From contig NZ_CP029192.1 in NCBI RefSeq assembly GCF_008642315.1, positions 6,386,001-6,450,000 on the forward strand: a stretch of DNA of 64,000 nt. The letters are read 5' to 3'. The position numbers were made by a program, and so were the translations under genes. Under the pieces are notes generated by a model. That model ran no database searches. It was given only the letters and a program-made list of their open reading frames with translations, and had not been told where the DNA came from. Source of the stretch: Streptomyces venezuelae (GTDB lineage Bacteria > Actinomycetota > Actinomycetes > Streptomycetales > Streptomycetaceae). This document shows, piece by piece, positions 17,493 to 26,353 of the stretch. The stretch's first letter is position 1; every line of letters begins with the position of its first letter.

Positions 17493-19142
17493 TCAGGCCG
17501 CCCACCACACCGCCGAATCCGCCGGAAGCACCGTCCGCCCCGCGCCCGGCGCGATCTCCGTGCTGGCCAGCAGGGGCGTGCCGGGCGTCGGCAGCGCGAC
17601 CGGTGACGCGGTGAGGTTGACCGTGCACACGAACGAACCGGCGGAGGTCGTGCGGCGGAACGCGAGCACGCCCTCCGGCGCCGGCAGCCACGTGACGTCG
17701 CGGCCCGCGCCGAGCGCCGGATGCGCGCGGCGCACGGCCAGCGCCCGCCGGTAGAACTCCAGCGTCGACGCAGGATCGCCCGACTGCGCGGCCACCGACA
17801 GGTCCTTCCAGGCGTCCGGCTGCGGCAGCCAGCTCGGACCGCCCTCGCGCGGCCCGAAGCCGAACGGGGCACGCTCCCCGGACCACGGCAGCGGCACCCG
17901 GCACCCGTCCCGCGTGCCGTCCTGCCCCGAGCCGCGGAAGAACGCCGGGTCCTGCCGCACCTCGTCCGGCAGCTCCGTCACCTCCGGCAGCCCCAGCTCC
18001 TCACCCTGGTACAGGTACGCCGAGCCCGGCAGCGCCAGCATCAGCAGCGTCGCCGCCCGCGCCCGGCGCAGCCCCCGGGCCTCGTCGCCGTCCGCGAAGC
18101 GCGTCGCGTGGCGCACGACGTCGTGGTTGGAGAGCACCCACGTGGCGGGCGCGTCCACGGCGTTCATCGCGGCCAGCGAGCGGTCGATGACGTCGCGCAG
18201 CGCGTCCGCGTCCCACGCCGTCGTCAGATACTCGAAGTTGAAGGCCTGGTGCAGCTCGTCGCGGCGCAGATAGCGGGCGCTGCGCTCGACCGTCGGGGTC
18301 CACGCCTCGGCGACGGCGATGCGCCGCGCCCCGGCGTCCTCCCCGTACTCGTCGAGGATGCGGCGCCAGTCGCGGTAGATCTCGTGCACGCCGTCCTGGT
18401 CGAAGTAGGGCACGGCCTGCTTGCCGAGCAGCTTGACCTGCTCCGCGTGGCCGATGTCCGGCAGGCCCGCCGCCTTGACCAGGCCGTGCGCGACGTCGAT
18501 GCGGAACCCGTCGACGCCGAGGTCGAGCCAGAACCGCAGGACGGACCGGAACTCGTCGTGGACGTCCGGGTGCTCCCAGTCGAAGTCGGGCTGCTCGGGC
18601 GCGAACAGGTGGAGGTACCACTCCCCGTCCTCGACCCGCGTCCAGGCCGGGCCGCCGAACACGGACTCCCAGTCGTTCGGCGGGAGTTCACCGCACGCGC
18701 CCCGGCCGGGCCGGAACAGGAAGCGGTCGCGCGCCGCGGAACCCGGGCCCTCGCGCAGCGCCTGCCCGAACCACTCGTGCCGGTCCGAGCAGTGGTTGGG
18801 CACGATGTCGACGATGACGCGCAGCCCGAGCGCGTGCGCCTCGCCGATGAGGCCGTCGGCGTCGGTGAGGGTGCCGAACATCGGGTCGACCGCGCGGTAG
18901 TCCGCCACGTCGTACCCGGCGTCGGCCTGCGGCGACGCGTAGAACGGGGAGAGCCACACGGCGTCCACGCCCAGGTCGCGCAGGTACGGCAGCCGGGCCG
19001 TGATGCCGGGCAGATCGCCCATGCCGTCGCCGTTCCCGTCGGCGAAGCTGCGCGGATAGACCTGGTAGATGACGGCGTCGCGCCACCACTCCCCGGCGGG
19101 CGAGGACTCGGGGGCGGGCGCGGAGGTGACGTTCTGGGTCAT
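17493..19142 (-). CDS. aglA: GH13 alpha-glucosidase
   Basis: This 549-residue enzyme is of the oligo-1,6-glucosidase/alpha-glucosidase branch of GH13. The catalytic barrel motifs are visible: VDIVPNHCS, GFRIDVAHG (nucleophile Asp), VAEAWTP (acid/base Glu) and LSNHDVVRH. There is no signal peptide, so it acts on imported maltose and maltodextrins. The ATG at 19142 follows GAGGGACTCC. From memory, aglA of S. coelicolor (SCO2228) is the last gene of the malEFG-aglA region beside glnE; here the importer genes are absent and aglA stands alone. The symbol rests on synteny and family. Confidence 0.88.
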   Translation of the reverse strand: MTQNVTSAPAPESSPAGEWWRDAVIYQVYPRSFADGNGDGMGDLPGITARLPYLRDLGVDAVWLSPFYASPQADAGYDVADYRAVDPMFGTLTDADGLIGEAHALGLRVIVDIVPNHCSDRHEWFGQALREGPGSAARDRFLFRPGRGACGELPPNDWESVFGGPAWTRVEDGEWYLHLFAPEQPDFDWEHPDVHDEFRSVLRFWLDLGVDGFRIDVAHGLVKAAGLPDIGHAEQVKLLGKQAVPYFDQDGVHEIYRDWRRILDEYGEDAGARRIAVAEAWTPTVERSARYLRRDELHQAFNFEYLTTAWDADALRDVIDRSLAAMNAVDAPATWVLSNHDVVRHATRFADGDEARGLRRARAATLLMLALPGSAYLYQGEELGLPEVTELPDEVRQDPAFFRGSGQDGTRDGCRVPLPWSGERAPFGFGPREGGPSWLPQPDAWKDLSVAAQSGDPASTLEFYRRALAVRRAHPALGAGRDVTWLPAPEGVLAFRRTTSAGSFVCTVNLTASPVALPTPGTPLLASTEIAPGAGRTVLPADSAVWWAA

Positions 19143-19403
19143 GGAGTCCCTCAGGACGGGTGCGGCGGTCGGCTTCCGAGGTGAGAACGCCCGGCGGAAC
19201 GCGAAGGTCACGAGGGTGGGACGGCGCCGTGGCACGGGCCGGAGATTCTATCGCCAAGGTCCTTTCGTACGCGGCATGTTCCTGGATCTTCACCGATCCC
19301 GGTCACAGGAGCGGCGTCACCTCCCGCCGTGCGCCCCGGAACGCTAAATTGGATCGGGCAGGCCCGCGGGGGGTCTGCCCCACCAGCCCCAAAGGGGCCC
19401 CGC

Positions 19404-21044
19404 GTGAGCGTGAACGCCACGGCAGGCAGCACGATCCTGGTGGTGGACGACGTCGCCGCCAGCCGATACGCACTCGGTGCGGTCCTGCGCAGGGACGGCC
19501 ACCGCGTCGTCCTCGCCGCCACCGCGGGCGAGGCCCTCATCGAGCTCGACGTGCGCAGACGCGCCGGTGAACTGCCGGACGTGGCGCTCGTCGACGTCGG
19601 CCTGCCCGACATGAGCGGCTTCGAACTGTGCCGCAGGCTGAAGGAGACGCCACCGTTCGCCGCCCTGCCCGTCGTGCACTTCTCCGCCGCCCGGATAGCC
19701 CCCTCCGACCGGTGCCGCGGCCTCGACGCGGGCGGCGACGCCTATCTGACGGTGCCCGCCGAACCGGAGGAGATCCAGGCCGTCGTGCGGGCCGCGGCCC
19801 GCGGCGCACGCCACCGCAGCGACGCGGAGGCCCAGGCGGGACACCTGACCCGGCTCGCCGAGACGATCCTCGACGTGCAGTCCGCCCGCTGCCCCCGGGA
19901 ACTCGCCGCGGCCGCCGCGGCCGGCACGGCCCGCCTCTCCGGCGGCCCCGCGGCGGCCTTCGTCATCGCCGACGACGGCGAGCTCCACCGCAGCCTGTCC
20001 CGGCGCAGGAGCGCCGCCTCCCTGCCCGACGAAGGCGCGCACGACACGGTGGTGGGCCTCATCCAGCGCGGCACGGCCGGGCAGGTCGGCGTCCGCGAGA
20101 CCGTCGTGCCCGCACCCGTGTGGCCGCGCGGCTTCTTCCACGCCGAACCGGCGAACGGCACCGGACACCCCGTCGGAGCCCGCCTCACCCTGGCCCGCGC
20201 CCGCGAAGGGTCCGCGCCCGTCTGCCTCGCCACGCCCTTGTACGACAAAGGACCCGCCCCCGGCGTCGGACGGTTCGTGGGACGCCTCGCCCACGCCACC
20301 GCCGTCGCCGCCGAACGACTGCTGATGTACGAGATGGAACGCCACATCGCCCTCACCCTCCAGCGCAGCTTCCTGCCGGCGCACGTCCCGCAGACCCCCG
20401 GCACCGAAGTCGTCGTCCGCTACGAACCCGCCTCCCGCGACACCGAGATCGGCGGCGACTTCTACGCGTCGCTCGCCACCTCGCAGGGACTCCTCACGGC
20501 CATCGGCGACGTGGTCGGCCACTCCCTGGAAGCCGCCACCGTCATGGTCGAGATCCGGCACGCGCTGCGCGCCTACTGCGTCGAGGACCCCGACCCGCGC
20601 TCGCTCGCCGGGCGCCTCGACGACATGCTGCAGCGCTACCACCCCGACGTGACCGCCACCCTCTGCCTGGCCCTCGTCGACCCCGCCACCGGATGCATCC
20701 GCGTCGCCAACGCGGGACACATCCCGCCCCTGGTCGTCGCCGACGACGGCACCGCCGCCTACCTCGACGCGAAGGGCCCGCTCCTCGGCCTCGGCCTGGA
20801 CAGACCGCCGCCCACCGAGACGGTCCTGCGCCCCACCGACCGGTTCCTCATGGTCACCGACGGACTCATCGAGACCCGCGGCACCGACCTCGCCGAATCC
20901 ATGGAGCACCTGCGCACGGTCGCCGCCGAAGCGCCCCTCGGCGTCACGGCCCTCTGCGACACCCTGCTCGCCTGCCTGGGCCACAACCGCGAGGACGACA
21001 TCGCCCTCCTCGCCATGCGTCTGCGCACGGACGAGCTCCCCTAG
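19404..21044 (+). CDS. response regulator-like SpoIIE PP2C phosphatase with degenerate receiver
   Basis: This 546-residue protein joins a receiver domain (about 9-130) to a GAF-like middle (about 145-300) and a SpoIIE phosphatase (about 325-545). The receiver keeps the acidic pair D15/D16, the acceptor D64 in LVDVGLPDMSG and S94, but the conserved lysine of the fifth strand is replaced by V117 in YLTVPAEP. Phosphatase motifs are intact: GGDFYASL, GDVVGHSLEAA, VTDGLIETRG and REDDIALL. GTG at 19404 follows AAAGGGG. No kinase or anti-sigma gene adjoins it. It probably controls an anti-sigma antagonist and may respond to a signal other than normal phosphorylation. Confidence 0.87.
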   Translation: MSVNATAGSTILVVDDVAASRYALGAVLRRDGHRVVLAATAGEALIELDVRRRAGELPDVALVDVGLPDMSGFELCRRLKETPPFAALPVVHFSAARIAPSDRCRGLDAGGDAYLTVPAEPEEIQAVVRAAARGARHRSDAEAQAGHLTRLAETILDVQSARCPRELAAAAAAGTARLSGGPAAAFVIADDGELHRSLSRRRSAASLPDEGAHDTVVGLIQRGTAGQVGVRETVVPAPVWPRGFFHAEPANGTGHPVGARLTLARAREGSAPVCLATPLYDKGPAPGVGRFVGRLAHATAVAAERLLMYEMERHIALTLQRSFLPAHVPQTPGTEVVVRYEPASRDTEIGGDFYASLATSQGLLTAIGDVVGHSLEAATVMVEIRHALRAYCVEDPDPRSLAGRLDDMLQRYHPDVTATLCLALVDPATGCIRVANAGHIPPLVVADDGTAAYLDAKGPLLGLGLDRPPPTETVLRPTDRFLMVTDGLIETRGTDLAESMEHLRTVAAEAPLGVTALCDTLLACLGHNREDDIALLAMRLRTDELP

Positions 21045-21054
21045 GGCCTGCGTC

Positions 21055-21570
21055 CTAGCCGAGCGGCCTCTCCATGAGCAGCACGCCGTACGGGGTGCCG
21101 TCCGCGGCGAGCTTGTCCGTGAGTTCGCCGACGACCGTGTAACCGGCCTCTTCGTAGTACGTGCGCAGGCGGGGGCTGGTCACCACGACGTCCAGGCGGC
21201 TCAGCTCGCGGCCCGCCGCCGCGATCCTGCGCTCGGCGTCCCGCAGCAGCGCCCGGCCCGTCCCCGCGGGCGCCCCGCGCCGCGTCATCAGCCGGTGCAC
21301 GTACCCGGCGACCGGCGGCTGCGCGCCCCATGCCTGCTCGTCGGACCACCACAGCTCGTACGCGCCGAGGGGCCCGGACCCGTCGTGGGCCAGCCACACC
21401 TCCGCCGTCGAGGAGCCGATCACCCGCTCGAAGTGCCGGGCGTCCTTGGCGCCGGGCTGCCACTGGTCGATGCCGTGGTCCTGCATCCAGCGGACCGCGC
21501 CTTCGTAGAGGCCCGCCAGGGTCGCCGCGTCGCCGATGTCCGCGCCGCGGAAGGTCAGTTGAGCTGTCAT
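21055..21570 (-). CDS. GNAT-family N-acetyltransferase
   Basis: This 171-residue acetyl-CoA-dependent acyltransferase has a GNAT fold. The acetyl-CoA pyrophosphate loop appears as RRGAPAGTGRALLRDAERRI, followed by the typical C-terminal YYEEAGYTVVGEL. The substrate (amine, peptide N-terminus or drug) is not predictable. The ATG overlaps the stop of the upstream TetR gene by 4 bp, so the two are co-translated. It is convergent with the SpoIIE phosphatase gene, with only 10 bp between the two stop codons. Confidence 0.85.
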   Translation of the reverse strand: MTAQLTFRGADIGDAATLAGLYEGAVRWMQDHGIDQWQPGAKDARHFERVIGSSTAEVWLAHDGSGPLGAYELWWSDEQAWGAQPPVAGYVHRLMTRRGAPAGTGRALLRDAERRIAAAGRELSRLDVVVTSPRLRTYYEEAGYTVVGELTDKLAADGTPYGVLLMERPLG

Positions 21571-22256
21571 GGGGCCAGTGTCGCAAGCCGTTCCAGGAGC
21601 TCGGCGAAGGGTCCTTCGGGCGGCTCCGACGCGAGGACCTCGCGCAGCAGCGTCGCCATCCCCTCGTCGTAGGCGGCGCTCACCGCGGCGAGCGCCGCGA
21701 AGTCGTGCACGAGTTGGAGCTCCAGCTCCGCGCGCGGGATGCGGCGGCCGTCCAGCCAGATCAGCGCCGTCGACTCGGCGAGGGAGATCCAGGACCGCAC
21801 GACGAGTTCGAGTCTCGCGGAGGGCTCGGTGACGTCGAGCTGGAAGAGCACCTGCTCGTACGCCGCCTGGCGCACCGAGTCGACCAGCGCGTTCGTCGTC
21901 GACGAGCCGACCGCGGGGCCGCCCCGCATCAGCGCGGAGAAACCGGGACCGTGATCGTCGACGAAGGCGAAGAAGCGCCCCATGACCCGCAGCAGACGCG
22001 CCCCGGGCGGACCCTCGCGGGGCTCCACGAACCGCCCCGCCAGGTCGTCCGCCGCCCGGCGCAACGCCGCCTCGTACAGGCTGAGTTTGCCGGGGAAGTA
22101 GTGGTAGACCAGCGGACGCGAGATGCCCGCGGCCGCTGCTATCTCGTCGATGGACACGTCGTCGGGCGAGCGGTGGCTGAACAGGTCGAGCGCGACCCCG
22201 ATCAACTGCTGCCGCCGCTCCTCGACACCCATCCTGCGGCGCACCCCGGTTGTCAT
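21567..22256 (-). CDS. TetR-family transcriptional regulator
   Basis: This is a 229-residue dimeric repressor. The N-terminal helix-turn-helix is visible in VSIDEIAAAAGISRPLVYHY (about 35-56), and the rest is a helical ligand-binding domain with a C-terminal region seen in lipid- and xenobiotic-responsive members. It lies downstream of the ferritin-like protein and reductase genes, on the same strand with a 67-bp gap, and is coupled to the GNAT gene. It may control the operon, but I could not identify a convincing palindromic operator. Confidence 0.88.
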   Translation of the reverse strand: MTTGVRRRMGVEERRQQLIGVALDLFSHRSPDDVSIDEIAAAAGISRPLVYHYFPGKLSLYEAALRRAADDLAGRFVEPREGPPGARLLRVMGRFFAFVDDHGPGFSALMRGGPAVGSSTTNALVDSVRQAAYEQVLFQLDVTEPSARLELVVRSWISLAESTALIWLDGRRIPRAELELQLVHDFAALAAVSAAYDEGMATLLREVLASEPPEGPFAELLERLATLAP

Positions 22257-22323
22257 GCGAACACCTTACCGAGCAGAACCGGCCCCGCCACCGGCCGGTC
22301 CGCGTCCGCTCCCGGCGTCCGTC

Positions 22324-23394
22324 TCACATGTCGAGGACGAGCCGCTCACCACGCGCCCGCGAGACGCAGATGAGCATCGAACCGGCCCGCTCGCCGTCGG
22401 TGAGCAGCTCGTCGCGGTGGTCGATCTCCCCTTCCACGACCCGCTGTTGGCACGTTCCGCAGAAGCCTTGGCGGCAGCTGTACGGAGTGTCGGGCAGCTC
22501 CGCGCGGACCGCGGCGAGCACCGTGGTGTCCGCGGCGACCGCCACCGTACGGCCGCTGCGCCGCAGTTCCACCTCGAAGGCGGTGTTGCCGTCGGCGGAC
22601 GTGCGTGGCGTGAACCTTTCCACGTGGAGGGAGCAGCCGTCGGGCAGGACGGCGGCGACGGCGTCCAGCAACGCCTCGGGCCCGCACACGTGGACGGCGG
22701 CGCCGGACGGCGTCCCGTCGAGGAAGGCGGCGAGGTCCGGCAGCCCGTCCTCGTCCTGCGCGACCACGGTGACGCGTCCGCGCCCGGCGCCGCCGAGCTT
22801 CTCCACCTCTTCGAGGAACGGCATCGACGCCCGCGACCGCCCGCCGTACAGCAGCCGCCACGGCGCCCCGGCCGCCTCGACGGCCCGCAGCATCGGCAGG
22901 ATCGGCGTGATCCCGATGCCGCCCGCCACGAAGACGTACGACGCCGCGTCGGCCAGCGGGAAACGGTTGCGCGGCCCGCGCACCTCGACCACGGCGCCCT
23001 CCGCGAGCTGCCCGTGCACTTCGCGCGAGCCGCCCCTGCCGCCGTGCTCCGCGGCGATCAGCCGGGTCGCGACGGTGTACGAGGAGGAGTCCTCGGGGTC
23101 GCCGCAGAGCGAGTACTGCCGCACGAGCCCCGAGGGCAGCACGAGGTCGAGATGGGCGCCGGGCGTCCAGCCGGGCAACCGGGCGCCCTCCAGGCGCAGT
23201 TGGACGACTCCCTCGGCGACCGTCTCGTGCCGGGCGACGCGGAGCCGCAGCGCCCGGGAGCGCGGCCGCCCGGAGACGGGCTCCTCCAGGGCGGGCAGCG
23301 GCCAGAGCGGGGAGACCGCGATGCGGCGGCGCAGGGCGCGCCGGGTGAGCAGGGCGACGCCCGCGGCGAGGGCGACGGTGCGGATGCGGGGCAT
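22324..23394 (-). CDS. ferredoxin reductase with C-terminal 2Fe-2S domain
   Basis: This 356-residue electron-transfer protein begins with a hydrophobic stretch (about 5-20), then an FAD/FMN domain with RQYSLCG, an NAD-binding domain with GGIGITPILPM, and a plant-type ferredoxin domain with YSCRQGFCGTC plus a final Cys in LICVS. This is the class IA/IB oxygenase reductase architecture, able to feed electrons from NAD(P)H to a non-heme diiron or Rieske oxygenase. It follows the ferritin-like protein gene with 1 bp between the two, so that protein is the likely electron acceptor (inference). Confidence 0.9.
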   Translation of the reverse strand: MPRIRTVALAAGVALLTRRALRRRIAVSPLWPLPALEEPVSGRPRSRALRLRVARHETVAEGVVQLRLEGARLPGWTPGAHLDLVLPSGLVRQYSLCGDPEDSSSYTVATRLIAAEHGGRGGSREVHGQLAEGAVVEVRGPRNRFPLADAASYVFVAGGIGITPILPMLRAVEAAGAPWRLLYGGRSRASMPFLEEVEKLGGAGRGRVTVVAQDEDGLPDLAAFLDGTPSGAAVHVCGPEALLDAVAAVLPDGCSLHVERFTPRTSADGNTAFEVELRRSGRTVAVAADTTVLAAVRAELPDTPYSCRQGFCGTCQQRVVEGEIDHRDELLTDGERAGSMLICVSRARGERLVLDM

Positions 23395-23395
23395 G

Positions 23396-24310
23396 TCAGG
23401 CGGTCCCCTTCTCGGCGGCGAGCGCGGCGACGGCCGCGGGCGAGGAGGCGAGATAGGCGACGGCCTGCTCGGTGCTGCCCTCCTGCGAGGGGTGGTAGGC
23501 CCGGCTGAGGTAGCGGGGGATGGAGCGGATCATGTCGCCGGTGGAGGGCAGAGTGCCGGCCTTCCCGCTCCGGTGGAAGTCCTTGAACGTCGCCCGGCCG
23601 TCGACGAGCGTCGGGTCGTTCTCCATGAAGAACCGCGCACCGCGCTGCCAGAGGAAGACCAGTGCGGTGAACGCCGTCGCCCACGTCCTGGCCCGGCGCC
23701 GGTAGCCCCCGTCGACGTGCATGAACAGCTCGAAGGCGACCGAGCGGTGCTCGACCTCCTCCGCGCCGTGCCAGCGCAGCAGGTCGAGCATGGTGGGGTC
23801 GGCGCCCCTGCGGTCCAGCTCCTTCGCGTTGAGGACCCAGTTGCCGAGGAACGCGGTGTAGTGCTCGATGGCCGCGATGATCGCGACGCGCTCCATCAGC
23901 CACCACCGGCGCGCCTTGCCGGGCGGCAGCGTCCGGTCGCCGAGCAGCTTCTCGAAGAGCCAGTCGACCTGCGCGGTGTACGGCGTCGGGTCGAGGCCCT
24001 GCTCCTTGAGGTGCGGCAGGACCTCGTCGTGGGCCTGCGCGTGCATGGCCTCCTGGCCGATGAACCCGATGACGTCCTGACGCAGCCTCTCGTCGCGGAT
24101 CAGCGGCAGCACCTGCTTGTAGACGTGCACGAACCAGCGCTCGCCTGCGGGCAGCAGCAGATGCAGCACGTTGATGGTGTGCGTGGTGAACGGGTCGTCC
24201 GGGAGCCAGTGGAGCGGGGTGCTCTCCCAGGAGAAGGAGACGTTGCGTGCCTTGAGCGCTATGTGCTCGGACGCGACGGGCTCGGGCGCCCGGCTCTGCG
24301 TATTAGACAT
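23396..24310 (-). CDS. ferritin-like metal-dependent protein (PF10118 type), probable diiron enzyme
   Basis: A 304-residue helical protein of the family usually named predicted metal-dependent hydrolase. Two E-x-x-H ligand motifs are visible, EAMHAQAH near residue 100 and EEVEHRSVAFE near residue 185, with single Glu residues in the other helices, as in ferritin-like diiron proteins. The family name says hydrolase. A flavin/2Fe-2S reductase lies 1 bp downstream, which argues for redox (oxygenase or desaturase) chemistry. There is no signal peptide, and the gene heads the probable operon with reductase, TetR and GNAT genes. Confidence 0.8.
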   Translation of the reverse strand: MSNTQSRAPEPVASEHIALKARNVSFSWESTPLHWLPDDPFTTHTINVLHLLLPAGERWFVHVYKQVLPLIRDERLRQDVIGFIGQEAMHAQAHDEVLPHLKEQGLDPTPYTAQVDWLFEKLLGDRTLPPGKARRWWLMERVAIIAAIEHYTAFLGNWVLNAKELDRRGADPTMLDLLRWHGAEEVEHRSVAFELFMHVDGGYRRRARTWATAFTALVFLWQRGARFFMENDPTLVDGRATFKDFHRSGKAGTLPSTGDMIRSIPRYLSRAYHPSQEGSTEQAVAYLASSPAAVAALAAEKGTA

Positions 24311-24368
24311 GGCGTCAATGTACTGATGGGTAGTTCGGCGGTACAGGGGTCTGCGCGGGTGAGTTCCG

Positions 24369-26327
24369 TCAGCGGAGCGTGGTCACCTTCGTTCCGTCGG
24401 CCAGCGTGCCGGTGAGCCGCGCCTTCGCGGTCCGCTCGGTCCGTACGGCGAGGACGTTGCCCGGCGTGCGCTCGCCGCCGGACCCGGTGACGGACGTGAC
24501 GTTCTTGCTGCCCGCACCGAGCAGGTACCAGGAGCCCGCCCGTGACTTCCACAGCACGCCCGCGAGGACCTTCGGGTCGCGGTCGCCGCACGCGGGGGAG
24601 TCCTCGGCCTTGGCGGCGACGGCGCCCGCGGGCCCGTCGGCGGTCTGGAACTGGGCCAGGATCCGGCTGCCCTCGCCGCGCCAGGTGTCGGCGCGGGTGC
24701 AGACCCAGTCGGCGGCGCCGTTGGCCTCGGGCAGGGCCTGACGGGCGTACGTCCACGAGTTCACGGAGCGGACACCGTGCGAGCGGATCGTGGCGAGGGA
24801 GCACGCGGACTTCGACCACTGTGCCGGGGAGGCCTCGCGCGGGGCCTGCGGGCGGCCCGCGGTCAGATGGGCGGGGACGAGCTCGCCGAGATCGGTGGTG
24901 AGACGCACGGCGCCCGAGTGGTCGCGCAGCCGCAGTGCGTTCCACGACGTGCACGCGCCGGTCTGCACGGGGCCCGCGAACGGGTCGGTGACACCGTCGG
25001 CGGACCGCCGCAGCGCGACGGCCTTCGCGGCGGGCTTCAGCAGGTCCTGCACGCCCACGGACTTGATCCACGGGGCGGTCAGATAGCGGATGTTGCCGTC
25101 GGCGCGGTCGACGACGACGGCGTTCGCCTCCGTGCCGGTCGCGCCGTCCACGCGGGCGAAGTCGAGGGCCGCGCCGCCGGTGCCCTCCTTCGGCTCGGCG
25201 TACCGCACGATGCGCAGTCCGTCGTAGAGCAGCACCACGCGCGCGGAGTCGACCTCCCCGGCGTAGAGCAGCCGGGCGGGTCCGGGCGGCGCCCCGGCGG
25301 CGGTGCCCGGCGTCGCGGAGACCTGCACGGACTCGCCGGGGCGTGCCCAGACGGCGAGGGCGCGGCGGAGGAGTTCCTTGTCGCCGACGAGGCCGCCGCG
25401 CGCGGGCCACACGGAGAAGTCGGTCCGAGCGGAACGTTTCCACGCCGTCGCGGTCGCCGTCGTCAACTGCTCTGGATCGAGGGCTGCTTGACCGGCCGGG
25501 TTCTGTGCGTACGGCGGCGCGGCGGCGCCGTCGGGCCCCCAGCCGTCGCCCGGCAGCCCGAGCAGCGCCCCGCACACCAGGACGGCGGCGGCCGCGACAC
25601 CCGCGGCCTTCATGTGCTGCCTGCGCCGCATCAGGTCGGTCGGCCGCGCCTGCAGGGAGCAGGGGTCGAACTCGGGGGACGCCAGCAGGTCGTACCGCGC
25701 CTCGACCTCGTCGGCCTCGTCCAGGGCGTCCTCGGGGTCCTCGCAGCCCGCGGCGGCGAGCACGGCGCACACCCCGGCGTCGTCGAGACCTTCGAGGCCC
25801 CGCAGGACGTAGGCGGCGCGGGCGGCACCCGACAGGGCGGACAGCCGCTGGTCCAGCGCCAGTTCGTCGGCCCCGCCCGAGCGCGGGAAGAGCCGCAGCC
25901 CGCGCACCTGGGGCAGCAGCGGCGGCAGCTGGGCCCGCTTGGGCCAGGCGTTCCACCGCAGGGGCAGGCCGGCGTCGAGGGCGCCGCACAGCACTTGGAG
26001 CCGCATGTACGCGTAGGCGGGGTCGCCGAGGGCGCGCGCCCTGCCGCCCTCACCGGCCTGGCCGCCACCCCCTCCCCGCTGGCCGGGGACGGCGGCCTCG
26101 CCCGTCCTGCGGCTGCGCGGCAGGGCGCGCTGGGTCAGGGCGTGGGCGGTCAGGACCCGGCGGTTGCGGCCGAGGCTCGGTGGCAGCACCAGATAGGCGA
26201 GCCGGACGAGCCGCGGGTAGTGCTCGACGAGGGCGGCCTCGGCCTGCTCCACGTCGACCACCGGGGTGGGGCGGCTGGACTTCGGGGACTTCGACGGAGA
26301 CTGCACATTCGACGACACGTTCAGCAA
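24369..26327 (-). CDS. membrane-anchored protein with sigma-factor-like N-terminus
   Basis: This protein of about 652 residues has an ECF sigma-like cytoplasmic part. Residues about 25-70 resemble region 2 (ALVEHYPRLVRLAYLVL) and 157-207 resemble region 4 (LSGAARAAYVLRGLEGLDDA), with a Gly-rich insertion between. A basic stop-transfer stretch and a single membrane segment follow at about 241-259, then about 390 extracytoplasmic residues with several cysteines. I do not recognise the outer domain. The start is uncertain: TTG at 26327 or GTG at 26318/26306, none with a good ribosome-binding site. The preceding gene encodes a TPR protein, 26 bp upstream on the same strand. Confidence 0.75.
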   Translation of the reverse strand: MLNVSSNVQSPSKSPKSSRPTPVVDVEQAEAALVEHYPRLVRLAYLVLPPSLGRNRRVLTAHALTQRALPRSRRTGEAAVPGQRGGGGGQAGEGGRARALGDPAYAYMRLQVLCGALDAGLPLRWNAWPKRAQLPPLLPQVRGLRLFPRSGGADELALDQRLSALSGAARAAYVLRGLEGLDDAGVCAVLAAAGCEDPEDALDEADEVEARYDLLASPEFDPCSLQARPTDLMRRRQHMKAAGVAAAAVLVCGALLGLPGDGWGPDGAAAPPYAQNPAGQAALDPEQLTTATATAWKRSARTDFSVWPARGGLVGDKELLRRALAVWARPGESVQVSATPGTAAGAPPGPARLLYAGEVDSARVVLLYDGLRIVRYAEPKEGTGGAALDFARVDGATGTEANAVVVDRADGNIRYLTAPWIKSVGVQDLLKPAAKAVALRRSADGVTDPFAGPVQTGACTSWNALRLRDHSGAVRLTTDLGELVPAHLTAGRPQAPREASPAQWSKSACSLATIRSHGVRSVNSWTYARQALPEANGAADWVCTRADTWRGEGSRILAQFQTADGPAGAVAAKAEDSPACGDRDPKVLAGVLWKSRAGSWYLLGAGSKNVTSVTGSGGERTPGNVLAVRTERTAKARLTGTLADGTKVTTLR

Positions 26328-26353
26328 AACGAGCGAATCGTCGGATGGTCACC

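Noticed and set aside
23396..24310. annotating the ferritin-like gene as a hydrolase by its family name
   Set aside because: The diiron-type motifs and coupled reductase fit redox chemistry better, so only a metal-dependent protein is called.
24311..24360. possible TetR operator before the ferritin-like gene
   Set aside because: Partial inverted repeats such as ATTGAC/GTCTAAT need a bulge and are too imperfect to call without a known consensus.
24259..25989. 576-codon - strand frame overlapping the sigma-like membrane protein
   Set aside because: Shadow frame of Arg/Gly-rich composition in another frame of the same strand; the sigma-like frame has a membrane helix and better third-position bias.
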